This document shows positions 15,081 to 20,678 of a stretch of 20,678 nt of DNA, in pieces. Below the pieces are notes generated by a model. It ran no database searches. It had not been told where the DNA came from and saw nothing but the letters and a program-made list of their open reading frames with translations. Within the stretch, counting starts at the first letter, position 1, and each line of letters begins with the position of its first letter. The stretch spans positions 1 through 20,678 of the forward strand of contig JAIKXO010000320.1 of NCBI GenBank assembly GCA_024684065.1, in the 5' to 3' direction. Source of the DNA: Lachnospiraceae bacterium (lineage in GTDB: Bacteria; Bacillota_A; Clostridia; Lachnospirales; Lachnospiraceae). The position numbers and the translations under genes were made by a program.

Positions 15081-15686
15081 CTACTTTCCATCTGTTCCAC
15101 TACTTACAGACAGAACAAACCGGTCAATCTTAGCGTCATTGTCTTTACTGTTTTCATGTTTCCGGTCAAGTAACGACACCGTATTCTTCAGGTTGGGCAA
15201 CTTCTTTGTGATAGCATCCAGTCCTTTCTGCGTCTCTCCTCCTCCGCTTAAGAAGAACAGTGAAGTTACCTTTGCAGCAGCCTCTTCATCCTTTAAGAAA
15301 GCATTTATGGCAGGAACCCCCTTGCTGTTCCATATCGGTGAGCCAAGGATGATCTCTTCATACAAAGACAGATCTTTATCGATCGGTTTCAACTTTGGAA
15401 CGTGATTCATCAAGACCTGTCCACCTCCGACAAGGATCTGCGCGACAAAGTTCTTCGGCATTGCCTTGACAGTATCAATCCTCAGAATATCAGCTCCAAG
15501 CCTTTCAGCGATCTTTTTTGCTGCTTCTTCAGTATTCCCGTAGTCTCCAATGAAGGCCAATGTGATATGAAGGTTCTCTCTCCTGGTATAATTCCCTGTC
15601 ACGCCCCGGCTTTTCAGATCAGACTGAATATCCGTCAGAGCATCAAGGATATTTTCTCCAAATTGAATTGCGATAAAAAGTCTCAT
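15081..15686 (-). CDS. Chimera: 2'-5' RNA ligase (ThpR)-like N-terminus joined to a flavodoxin-like domain
   Basis: Residues 1-46 read like ThpR/LigT RNA 2',3'-cyclic phosphodiesterase: MRLFIAIQF, then RRENLHITLAFIG with the first HxT motif (H40-I-T42). The second HxT motif never appears. Instead, from about 43 the protein matches a flavodoxin: strand then GDYGNTEEAAKKIAERLGAD (phosphate loop, usually TGNT), YEEIILGSPIW for the FMN region, and SLFFLSGGGE. The switch happens where both families have a beta strand, so a fused but folded flavodoxin is possible, while the RNA-ligase activity must be lost. The start is the ThpR-like ATG at 15686; its ribosome binding site is weak. It could be a real fusion gene, an early stage of decay, or an assembly chimera. 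Confidence 0.7.
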   Translation of the reverse strand: MRLFIAIQFGENILDALTDIQSDLKSRGVTGNYTRRENLHITLAFIGDYGNTEEAAKKIAERLGADILRIDTVKAMPKNFVAQILVGGGQVLMNHVPKLKPIDKDLSLYEEIILGSPIWNSKGVPAINAFLKDEEAAAKVTSLFFLSGGGETQKGLDAITKKLPNLKNTVSLLDRKHENSKDNDAKIDRFVLSVSSGTDGK

Positions 15687-15699
15687 ATACCTTTGTCAT
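15643..15699 (-). other. 18-codon leader ORF overlapping the start of the chimeric gene
   Basis: MTKVYETFYRNSIWRKYP starts at an ATG only 5 nt after GGAGGT, the best ribosome binding site here. It overlaps the first 14 codons of the ThpR/flavodoxin chimera in another frame. It may be a leftover of the original start region or a small leader peptide. Coding status is doubtful. Confidence 0.3.
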
Positions 15700-15836
15700 A
15701 TCGCACCTCCGTAACCTGTAAATAATATCGGGCAATATCTACCTGTGTGCGTCAAGTGTTGGTCTTATAATCAGAGTATAGTTGATGATGCCCGCAAAAT
15801 CAAAGGAAATGTGTGAATATGAAGGATCAAAAGCCT

Positions 15837-16069
15837 TCAAACTGCCTCCATCATCTGCTTCATTTGATACAGTTCAAAATCCTGCCGAAATATCCTCAGG
15901 TAATCGTTCAGCACATCCCAATACAATCTGCTTCCAATTTTTTCTCAACAACCTGCATCGGCGAAAACCTGATCATTGCATAAATTCGCTCCAGTATCCT
16001 ATTGTTCTCTTAGAACAGAGCATTTGTCTTTTCCGTCAGTTCGTTGTATTTCAAATGATAATCCATCAT
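15837..16069 (-). pseudogene. Decayed small gene following the 56-aa ORF
   Basis: The ATG at 16069 overlaps the previous stop codon (ATGA), as in a coupled operon. The frame reads MMDYHLKYNELTEKTNALF and then hits a stop, but continues as ENNRILERIYAMIRFSPMQ and, after a frameshift, as YWDVLNDYLRIFRQDFEL to a stop at 15837. Both pieces look like amphipathic helices of one small protein of about 75 residues. I do not recognise the family. One stop plus one frameshift in such a short gene supports decay. Confidence 0.5.
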
Positions 16070-16236
16070 GTACCTTCCTCAGTAGAATCCAGGATCAAAA
16101 CTTCCTTTGCACCCTCTGCATCCAGATAGTGACGGATTATTTCTTCCCTCATAATGTTGTCTGCCTCGCGGCTATGATCTGCCATTTGTCTCCTTATGGA
16201 ATACTCACTGCCATCTACAAGAATCCTATAAATCAT
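16066..16236 (-). CDS. Small hypothetical protein, 56 aa
   Basis: The ATG at 16236 has a strong AAGGAGG site with a 9-nt spacer. The product begins MIYRILVDGSEYSIRRQMAD and ends in LILDSTEEGT. It is mostly charged helix after one N-terminal strand, with no membrane segment or cysteine. Its stop overlaps the start of the decayed ORF, as in a two-gene unit such as a small toxin-antitoxin or phage-derived pair, but no family was recognised. Confidence 0.55.
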   Translation of the reverse strand: MIYRILVDGSEYSIRRQMADHSREADNIMREEIIRHYLDAEGAKEVLILDSTEEGT

Positions 16237-16584
16237 CTCTGTTCTCCTCCTTTATATGCAGTCTATCACATGATCGAAATGATTAACGACAAAAAGATGT
16301 CGTATGATCATTAATGCCTATTCTCCGTACCTTGAATTTCATTTATAAAATATAGACAGTGGCTATCTTCTATTTTACAGCCGGCGCAAGAACGGATGTT
16401 TGCTATGATCAAACCCGGCTCTGGGGGTTGTCCAATGACCAATGAAATATAATGCTAAGCCACAGGTTAAAAATCTATGGCTTAGCATTCTTTTTATCTG
16501 TCCGTTTGAAAAAACAGGATGTTAGTGTAAGACTCGTTTTCTTTGATAAGATAACAAATATCGATCGATCATCAGGGCCTGTAT
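16237..16584. other. Intergenic region with a terminator, no gene
   Basis: About 350 bp between the small ORF and the CDP-alcohol phosphatidyltransferase gene, both on the minus strand. Apart from the hairpin at 16451-16489, I see only the likely minus-strand promoter of the small ORF in its first part and short repeats of CCAATGA at about 16430-16443. No frame looks coding. Confidence 0.5.
16451..16489. terminator. Rho-independent terminator hairpin
   Basis: AATGCTAAGCCA (16451-16462) and TGGCTTAGCATT (16478-16489) form a perfect 12-bp stem over a 15-nt loop. The plus side is followed by CTTTTTAT; the minus side has the weaker ATATTTCATT. By position it should end the minus-strand acyltransferase-phosphatidyltransferase transcript, since no plus-strand gene lies just upstream. 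Confidence 0.65.
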
Positions 16585-17076
16585 CTATACCTTCACACTT
16601 CTGATAAAGTGCCCTTCCTGAACAGCCGCAAAAGTCGCCACCGCGCATACAGGAATCGCTGAATACTTCAATGGTAATATAAAAAATGTCAGAGGCAGTA
16701 TAAAAAGCAGTATGCCCGTCACCTTATTCATCACCGAATGAACCGTCGCCAGTTTCCTTTGCACTATGTATCCCGAGATGATGTTGATTATCTTTATAAA
16801 CGCGATCATTACGATCCATATACACAGCCATGCAGGCATGCTTATCACCGGGAGCAGCTTTATCAGACATACCACTACGAACACAAAATCCGCTACAGTA
16901 TCAAATTTCGCCCCAAATTCGCTGACAGCATTCATTCTTCGCGCAATGGTTCCGTCTATCATATCAGATAAACCTGCGATCAGATAGAGCGTATAGAATA
17001 CCGGCGAAAGCACCGGGAAAAACAGCAATACGATACTGATAAACACCCTGAAACCTGTTATTATATTCGCGATCAT
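16585..17076 (-). CDS. CDP-alcohol phosphatidyltransferase family membrane protein
   Basis: Enzymes of this family join a CDP-activated lipid to an alcohol (glycerol phosphate, serine, inositol) in the membrane. The signature is complete: D38-x2-D41-G42-x2-A45-R46-x8-G55-x3-D59-x3-D63. The rest is hydrophobic with about five membrane segments. The length is 163 residues, slightly short beside PgsA (about 180-200). The ATG at 17076 overlaps the stop of the small DUF gene (ATGA). Its place behind an acyltransferase-like gene rather than in a lipid operon hints at a specialised role. Substrate unknown. Confidence 0.88.
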   Translation of the reverse strand: MIANIITGFRVFISIVLLFFPVLSPVFYTLYLIAGLSDMIDGTIARRMNAVSEFGAKFDTVADFVFVVVCLIKLLPVISMPAWLCIWIVMIAFIKIINIISGYIVQRKLATVHSVMNKVTGILLFILPLTFFILPLKYSAIPVCAVATFAAVQEGHFIRSVKV

Positions 17077-17279
17077 TGTACCTTTTGAAACGATACCGTC
17101 TCTTCCTTCATAGAAATCTTTCCGACACAGAAGCCATACTCCGATAGTTCCTTCTTGTATTTGAGAAAAGAATGATCGATAGGTACTCCCGCAATTTCTT
17201 CAATCTCAGCATATGTCAGTTTGAAGTTGTCCGTTCCGTTATCTCGGATCCATTTCCAGAGAGATCCGTACTTACTCAT
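17073..17279 (-). CDS. Small DUF7662-like protein, 68 aa
   Basis: Begins MSKYGSLWKWIRDNGTDNF, continues LTYAEIEEIAGVPIDHSFL and ends with a Lys/Glu-rich strand region. The pattern of an N-terminal Y.LW..I helix followed by LT..EIE.I.G resembles the DUF7662 domain, though I cannot confirm this without a search. Function is unknown. The start is the ATG at 17279 with GAGGAC upstream, 2 bp after the CAT-like gene ends; an earlier frame start lies inside that gene. It is coupled at both ends to its neighbours. Confidence 0.65.
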   Translation of the reverse strand: MSKYGSLWKWIRDNGTDNFKLTYAEIEEIAGVPIDHSFLKYKKELSEYGFCVGKISMKEETVSFQKVQ

Positions 17280-17281
17280 GA

Positions 17282-17968
17282 CTATTTGTCCTCTTTTCCA
17301 TTGCAAAACGCAGCTATCTCTTTTTCCAGCAGGCGAAAGACATTCGCAACCAGATATCCATCCGCCACCGCATGGTTCATACGAACCGTTACCGGCATCA
17401 TCAGTCTGCCATTTTCTTCCCGGTATCTCCCCCAGTTAATGATTGGCAGGAAATAAAGGAAACCATCCGGTAACTCTATATTCATGGAATCGTAAGAAAG
17501 CCAGGAAATGAAGGAAGCATCGAACCAGTTCGGATGGTTTTCCATATCAAGACCATACTCCCTGGTCTGCTTCGTCTTCTCAATATCACAGACAGCGTTT
17601 CTGTAAAATATCTCATAATCCGTATCATAGCTTGTATAAACCGGCGTGCAGGTCTCCGTATCCTCATGGAAGACATACTGTGTCGGGTTGATCACATCAT
17701 AACAGATCAGTTCCTCAGTCTGCCAAAGATACCCCATCCTGTAATCATCCCGTGAATTCAAAACCCTGGAAAGGATATACAGGAAATTGACATAGAACTT
17801 CGTCCCGCTCTTCTTCGAGTACTTATCAAGCTCTGTTACGTCAACCCTCGCTGTCATGGAAACCGAGCATTTACAGTCCTCTGTAAAATGCCGGTATACG
17901 CCCTTCCTGTAATAGGTTTCCTTATTTACTGTCCGATAATTCTTATTTTGGTTCATTTCCATATCCAT
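17282..17968 (-). CDS. Chloramphenicol acetyltransferase-like (CatA family) acyltransferase
   Basis: Type A CAT enzymes move acetyl from acetyl-CoA to the 3-hydroxyl of chloramphenicol through a catalytic histidine. Here VRMNHAVADGYLV holds H199 and the following Asp-Gly, equivalent to HHAVCDG. Other family segments are KFYVNFLYILSRVLN and the central FHEDTETCTPVYTSY. The length is 228 residues, close to the usual 215-220. The frame opens with TTG; the ATG at 17968 has GAGG with a 6-nt spacer and is preferred. Many Clostridial CAT-like proteins have no proven drug activity, so resistance is not assured. It is first of a coupled three-gene set. Confidence 0.85.
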   Translation of the reverse strand: MDMEMNQNKNYRTVNKETYYRKGVYRHFTEDCKCSVSMTARVDVTELDKYSKKSGTKFYVNFLYILSRVLNSRDDYRMGYLWQTEELICYDVINPTQYVFHEDTETCTPVYTSYDTDYEIFYRNAVCDIEKTKQTREYGLDMENHPNWFDASFISWLSYDSMNIELPDGFLYFLPIINWGRYREENGRLMMPVTVRMNHAVADGYLVANVFRLLEKEIAAFCNGKEDK

Positions 17969-18116
17969 CCACATCCTCAATTTTTATATTTCTTTGCACA
18001 GGCAACCTTATGACAGGCATCCCTCCGATATACTTCGGATGATTCCCACACGCTGTATGCATCTTTTCCGGTACATCAATATCCGCCGCAAAACATCATA
18101 GCCATTCCTTATTCAT
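17943..18116 (-). pseudogene. Small ORF with an in-frame TGA between the GNAT and CAT-like genes
   Basis: An ATG at 18116 lies 3 nt after the GNAT stop, with GAGG well spaced. The frame reads MNKEWL, then TGA, then continues 50 codons without a stop, including VPEKMHTACGNHPKYIGG and MPVIRLPVQRNIKI, and overlaps the start of the CAT-like gene. The continuing part looks protein-like (two Cys, a CGNHPK motif). A nonsense mutation in a small gene is the simplest reading; TGA read-through is possible but unsupported. The family was not recognised. Confidence 0.4.
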
Positions 18117-18119
18117 GGC

Positions 18120-18587
18120 TCACCCTCTTCTTTTCATCATCAGATAGCAATTAATCCCCTTTTTATAAAAATCAGGCAGTTCTCCAACACACTGATATCC
18201 AAGATTTTCATATAATTTCTTCGCTCCCGGGTTAAAATCATCTACAGTCAAAAAGTATTTTGCTGAGGAAGAATCGGAAGCATTAACCTCAAAAAACTTC
18301 ATCAGCCGTTTACCGATACCATAATTCCTGTATTCTTCCTTTACTGCAACAATATGAAGATATGGGTAGCTTCCAAAAACACCATTTGTCATGTAGTAAA
18401 TAAAGCCCAGACATTTCTCATTTTCATCCAATGCAACATATACGTTTTCCTGTCCCACTGCAAATGTAAGCATATTAGCTGCCTTTTTATGATCGCTGAA
18501 ATACGCTTTTCCTAAATCCGAATTTTGCAAAATTTCCACACAGCTATCGATATATTTCATATCTGCAAGTTGAATATGTATATCCAT
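18120..18587 (-). CDS. GNAT-family N-acetyltransferase
   Basis: Transfers an acetyl group from acetyl-CoA to an amine; substrate unknown. The acetyl-CoA loop is clear: LHIVAVKEEYRNYGIGKRLM (R/Q-x-x-G-x-G/A), followed by YFLTVDDFNPGAKKLYENLGY, the typical C-terminal beta-alpha segment. The length is 155 residues. The ATG at 18587 (MDIHIQLADM) is preferred over 18611, which has no ribosome binding site. A small interrupted ORF follows directly. Confidence 0.88.
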   Translation of the reverse strand: MDIHIQLADMKYIDSCVEILQNSDLGKAYFSDHKKAANMLTFAVGQENVYVALDENEKCLGFIYYMTNGVFGSYPYLHIVAVKEEYRNYGIGKRLMKFFEVNASDSSSAKYFLTVDDFNPGAKKLYENLGYQCVGELPDFYKKGINCYLMMKRRG

Positions 18588-18648
18588 TGTTCTTATACTC
18601 TCTTCACACATTAGTTTTTACTTCCATCACCTTCGTCAAAACCGTGAA

Positions 18649-18903
18649 TTATCTGTAATACAATATTTCACATTCGCCTTCATCGGTAAAAGATTTGATC
18701 TCATATGTAAGAATACCTTTTGCATAGATTTCCTGATAAATCAGATCTGGTTTCGCTGTTTTTCCTTTTACAGCAATCCATCCTGAATCCGGCAAAACTA
18801 CAGAAACGTTTGCGTTATCTATATCGCCCTGCTTCAGCCCGATGACGTATTCAATCGTATCAGATGTCCAGTTATAGCCTAAACCTCGGTCCCAATATTT
18901 CCC
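18649..18903 (-). pseudogene. C-terminal remnant of a GyrI/AraC-type effector-binding domain protein
   Basis: An open stretch of 84 codons with no start codon near its 5' end and a stop (18904-18906) just before it. The product reads KYWDRGLGYNWTSDTIEYVI, then LKQGDIDNANVSVVLPDSGW, and ends near ILYYR. This pattern resembles the end of effector domains of AraC-family regulators (GyrI-like fold). The upstream DNA-binding part is missing; rmlC-like coding sequence begins about 30 bp away. It is therefore a truncated leftover. Confidence 0.6.
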
Positions 18904-18929
18904 TTAATTCACAAGCTTTCTTCGTCACT

Positions 18930-19439
18930 TTATGAAACAAAAGGAGCGCCTGAATCATAATCTGAAATTTCGGAAACGGATACTGGCAGTTTGAGGCCGA
19001 TCTGGGGATCTTTATAATTCATGTGATATGAATGAGCATCGCTGCCGTTTCTGTCCACAGAATAAAGCTGTATTGTATCATTTTGCAAAGAAATAAATGC
19101 GTGCCCAAATCCCGCCGGGATCAGTACCGCAATGGCATTTTCTTCAGACAGTTCAATTGACTCCCATTGAAGATAGGTCGGCGATTCTTTTCTCAGATCA
19201 ATAACGTAATCCAGTCCTCTGCCTTTTATGACTGTCACAAACTTCGTCATTGGGCTACTCTCTTCTCTGTAGTGTATTCCAAAAAAAGTTCCTTCTTTTG
19301 GCATGCTGTAAATTCTTGTCTCCAGGGCTTTGAAATCAACAGTGTTTTCATCAAAAACATACACCAGAGATCCACGGCTATCAACACGCGTATGAAGGCG
19401 ATATATTTTTGCTTTTCCAAATATTTCTTTTATCATCAT
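18930..19439 (-). CDS. RmlC-like cupin (dTDP-4-dehydrorhamnose 3,5-epimerase family)
   Basis: RmlC epimerises dTDP-4-keto-6-deoxyglucose during L-rhamnose synthesis. This 169-residue protein keeps the family frame: GTFFGIHYRE (catalytic His at 56), VTVIKGRGLDYVIDLRKESP, IELSEENAIAVLIPAGFGHAF, and a C-terminal MNYKDPQIGLKLP. The usual RGxHY has Phe in place of the Arg that contacts the nucleotide sugar, so substrate or activity may differ. No other rhamnose genes are near. It starts 12 bp after tetR on the same strand and shares its regulated promoter. Confidence 0.85.
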   Translation of the reverse strand: MMIKEIFGKAKIYRLHTRVDSRGSLVYVFDENTVDFKALETRIYSMPKEGTFFGIHYREESSPMTKFVTVIKGRGLDYVIDLRKESPTYLQWESIELSEENAIAVLIPAGFGHAFISLQNDTIQLYSVDRNGSDAHSYHMNYKDPQIGLKLPVSVSEISDYDSGAPFVS

Positions 19440-19451
19440 ATCAGTTATATC

Positions 19452-20039
19452 CTATAACTCCATGTATTCATCACAAAAATGCCGAATATGTTTTTCTATT
19501 GTTTCGAGTATCTCCTTCTCACACTCAGGCTGTCTGTCAACCTTTGCGACCATAACTACTACCGGAGCGGCAAGCTCCATTGCAAGCATCCCCGGATCAT
19601 CTTCTTTCACAAGACCGGCTTCCATCATTGTGCGAATAATCTTCTCATACATACCAACGATCCCGTCCAGCTGATGTCTGGTCGTGGCCTCGGAAATCCT
19701 TTCATTCCTGAACTGTTCCTGAACAAGAAGCATCCGCGTCTTGCGGATTATGGGATCCCGCATTGTAAATGAGATCCTTTCCATAGTCACTTTTATAAAC
19801 TCTTCCCGGTTCTGCGGTACCTTTCCAATATTTTTTTCAGATCCAAACATTACCTCATACCGTGCTTCCGCTGAGTCTATCAATGCATTCAGGATATCTT
19901 CTTTGCCCTTATAATGCTTGTATAGCGATGGAGCTTTGATACCGACAATACCCGCAATTTGCTCCACGCTTGTGCCATCGTATCCATTCTCTGCAAATAA
20001 CGTTAATGCCGCATCCAATATTTTCTCTTTAGTAGACAT
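19452..20039 (-). CDS. TetR/AcrR-family transcriptional regulator
   Basis: The N-terminus STKEKILDAALTLFAENGYD and the helix-turn-helix VEQIAGIVGIKAPSLYKHYK are typical of TetR repressors; the helical C-terminal half (about 60-195) would bind a ligand. The length is 195 residues. The ATG at 20039 follows GGAGG with a 5-nt spacer; the open frame upstream overlaps the operator region and is not coding. Two perfect palindromes sit in its promoter, which points to self-repression and control of the rmlC-like gene downstream. Confidence 0.93.
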   Translation of the reverse strand: MSTKEKILDAALTLFAENGYDGTSVEQIAGIVGIKAPSLYKHYKGKEDILNALIDSAEARYEVMFGSEKNIGKVPQNREEFIKVTMERISFTMRDPIIRKTRMLLVQEQFRNERISEATTRHQLDGIVGMYEKIIRTMMEAGLVKEDDPGMLAMELAAPVVVMVAKVDRQPECEKEILETIEKHIRHFCDEYMEL

Positions 20040-20054
20040 GACTCCCTCCACTCC

Positions 20055-20102
20055 GCTAATGAACATTAGCTTTATTATAGCTAATGTCTATTAGCCTGTC
20101 AA
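20055..20102 (-). promoter_or_regulatory. tetR promoter with two palindromic operators
   Basis: On the minus strand TTGACA (20097-20102), a 17-bp spacer and TATAAT (20074-20079) form a perfect consensus promoter. GCTAATGTCTATTAGC (20080-20095) fills the spacer, and GCTAATGAACATTAGC (20055-20070) covers the region just after -10. Both are perfect GCTAAT-N4-ATTAGC palindromes with centres 25 bp apart. Binding would block RNA polymerase. Confidence 0.88.
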
Positions 20103-20165
20103 GGTTTTCCTCCGAAAACGCAAAAAAGCCTGCGAACATCAGGATTTCTCCCAACGCCCGCATGC

Positions 20166-20309
20166 TCAATAACAATTCGTTATATTATCCATATCACTTT
20201 GTTTTAATATGTTTCTATTCCAAATCCCATATTCCTGCCGTCTGGCAGAATCAAAGTGCGTTTGCATATTCTTCTCAAGAATTCTGCAGTGCTCTTCCTT
20301 TGAGTTCAC
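20166..20309 (-). other. Possible small ORF or gene remnant, 47 codons
   Basis: Between the Nudix and tetR genes a frame from a GTG at 20309 encodes a hydrophilic peptide including CRILEKNMQTHFDSARRQEY and ends at 20166. It has a protein-like composition but only a distant AGGA and no recognised family. It may be the tail of a lost gene. The rest of 20103-20343 shows nothing else. Confidence 0.25.
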
Positions 20310-20343
20310 GTTACGATATAATTCCTGTCATACTCATATAGAA

Positions 20344-20678
20344 TCAATCTTGTTTTATCAATTCGATAAGTTCCAGGTCTGCGGGGAGCCACTTAACGTC
20401 CAGGATTTCTTCCTTGCTTAACCAGCGTGCCGCCTCTGCTTCTTTCAGCTCAATCTGACCGGATATAACCTCAGTCCAAAAGCAATCCATGGACAAATGA
20501 AAGCTCGGGTAATCATATTCCACAGTTTTGATCAACTCTCCCACAGATATTTCAATCGTCAGTTCCTCTCTGATTTCTCGTATCAGAGCCTGCTCTGGCG
20601 TTTCCCCATCCTCTATCTTACCGCCGGGAAACTCCCACCATCCTTTGTATTCTCCGTAGCCTCTGGCTGTGGCAAAAA
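20344..20678 (-). CDS. Nudix hydrolase (MutT-like), N-terminus cut by window edge
   Basis: The frame enters from the right end and stops at 20344; about 111 codons are visible. It contains WWEFPGGKIEDGETPEQALI followed by REIREELT, the Nudix box (G-x5-E-x7-REuxEEx), which binds magnesium and cleaves nucleoside diphosphates linked to another group. The FPGGK and the short C-terminus with ARWLSKEEI resemble MutT-type (8-oxo-dGTP) pyrophosphatases. The start codon is outside the window. Confidence 0.9.
   Translation of the reverse strand, partial: FATARGYGEYKGWWEFPGGKIEDGETPEQALIREIREELTIEISVGELIKTVEYDYPSFHLSMDCFWTEVISGQIELKEAEAARWLSKEEILDVKWLPADLELIELIKQD

Noticed and set aside
15782..16129. 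Plus-strand frame of 115 codons
   Set aside because: Opposite the small ORF and decayed gene; no ribosome binding site and no protein-like pattern.
20055..20095. CRISPR-like repeat for the two GCTAAT palindromes
   Set aside because: Only two units with a 9-bp gap, lying exactly on a promoter; they are operators.

Overview
The window looks like chromosomal DNA of a low-to-mid GC Firmicute, most likely a Lachnospiraceae-type Clostridium relative. The signs are strong AGGAGG-type ribosome binding sites, consensus sigma-A promoters and proteins typical of gut or rumen Clostridia. The taxonomic call is inference from protein style, not from a database search.

Layout. Positions 1-4330 (minus strand) hold the start of a metallophosphoesterase and, upstream of it, a 1379-residue protein with two AAA+ modules followed by an FtsH-type M41 zinc peptidase and no membrane segment. 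Next come dtd (minus), a low-molecular-weight tyrosine phosphatase (plus), and an hflK-hflC pair (plus). A structured non-coding stretch of about 290 bp follows, then tRNA-Arg(ACG) with a consensus promoter and a clear bidirectional terminator. Positions 8597-12718 hold housekeeping genes: a CYTH-domain protein (minus), then on the plus strand a Bcp peroxiredoxin, a cytosolic asparaginase, a PP2A-like phosphatase and a lone D12-class adenine methyltransferase.

From 12798 to the end nearly everything is on the minus strand and looks accessory, with signs of decay and rearrangement. One cluster (isochorismatase-family hydrolase, VOC protein, GyrI-like protein, TIGR04076-like protein) lies behind a palindromic candidate operator. 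Upstream of it is a gene that appears to be a chimera of a 2'-5' RNA ligase-like N-terminus and a flavodoxin. Farther upstream are a small ORF and a decayed ORF. A tightly coupled set follows (CAT-like acyltransferase, 68-residue DUF protein, CDP-alcohol phosphatidyltransferase), preceded by a GNAT acetyltransferase and a small ORF interrupted by TGA. The last part holds a GyrI/AraC-type effector-domain remnant, an RmlC-like cupin, a TetR regulator with two perfect operators built into its promoter, and a partial Nudix hydrolase.

The most notable items are the soluble AAA-AAA-M41 protease, whose second AAA module lacks the usual FtsH pore-loop motif; the RNA ligase/flavodoxin chimera; the structured RNA between hflC and the tRNA; the alternative hairpins over the hflK ribosome binding site; and the tetR promoter/operator arrangement. 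I found no CRISPR array, rRNA or intact insertion sequence.
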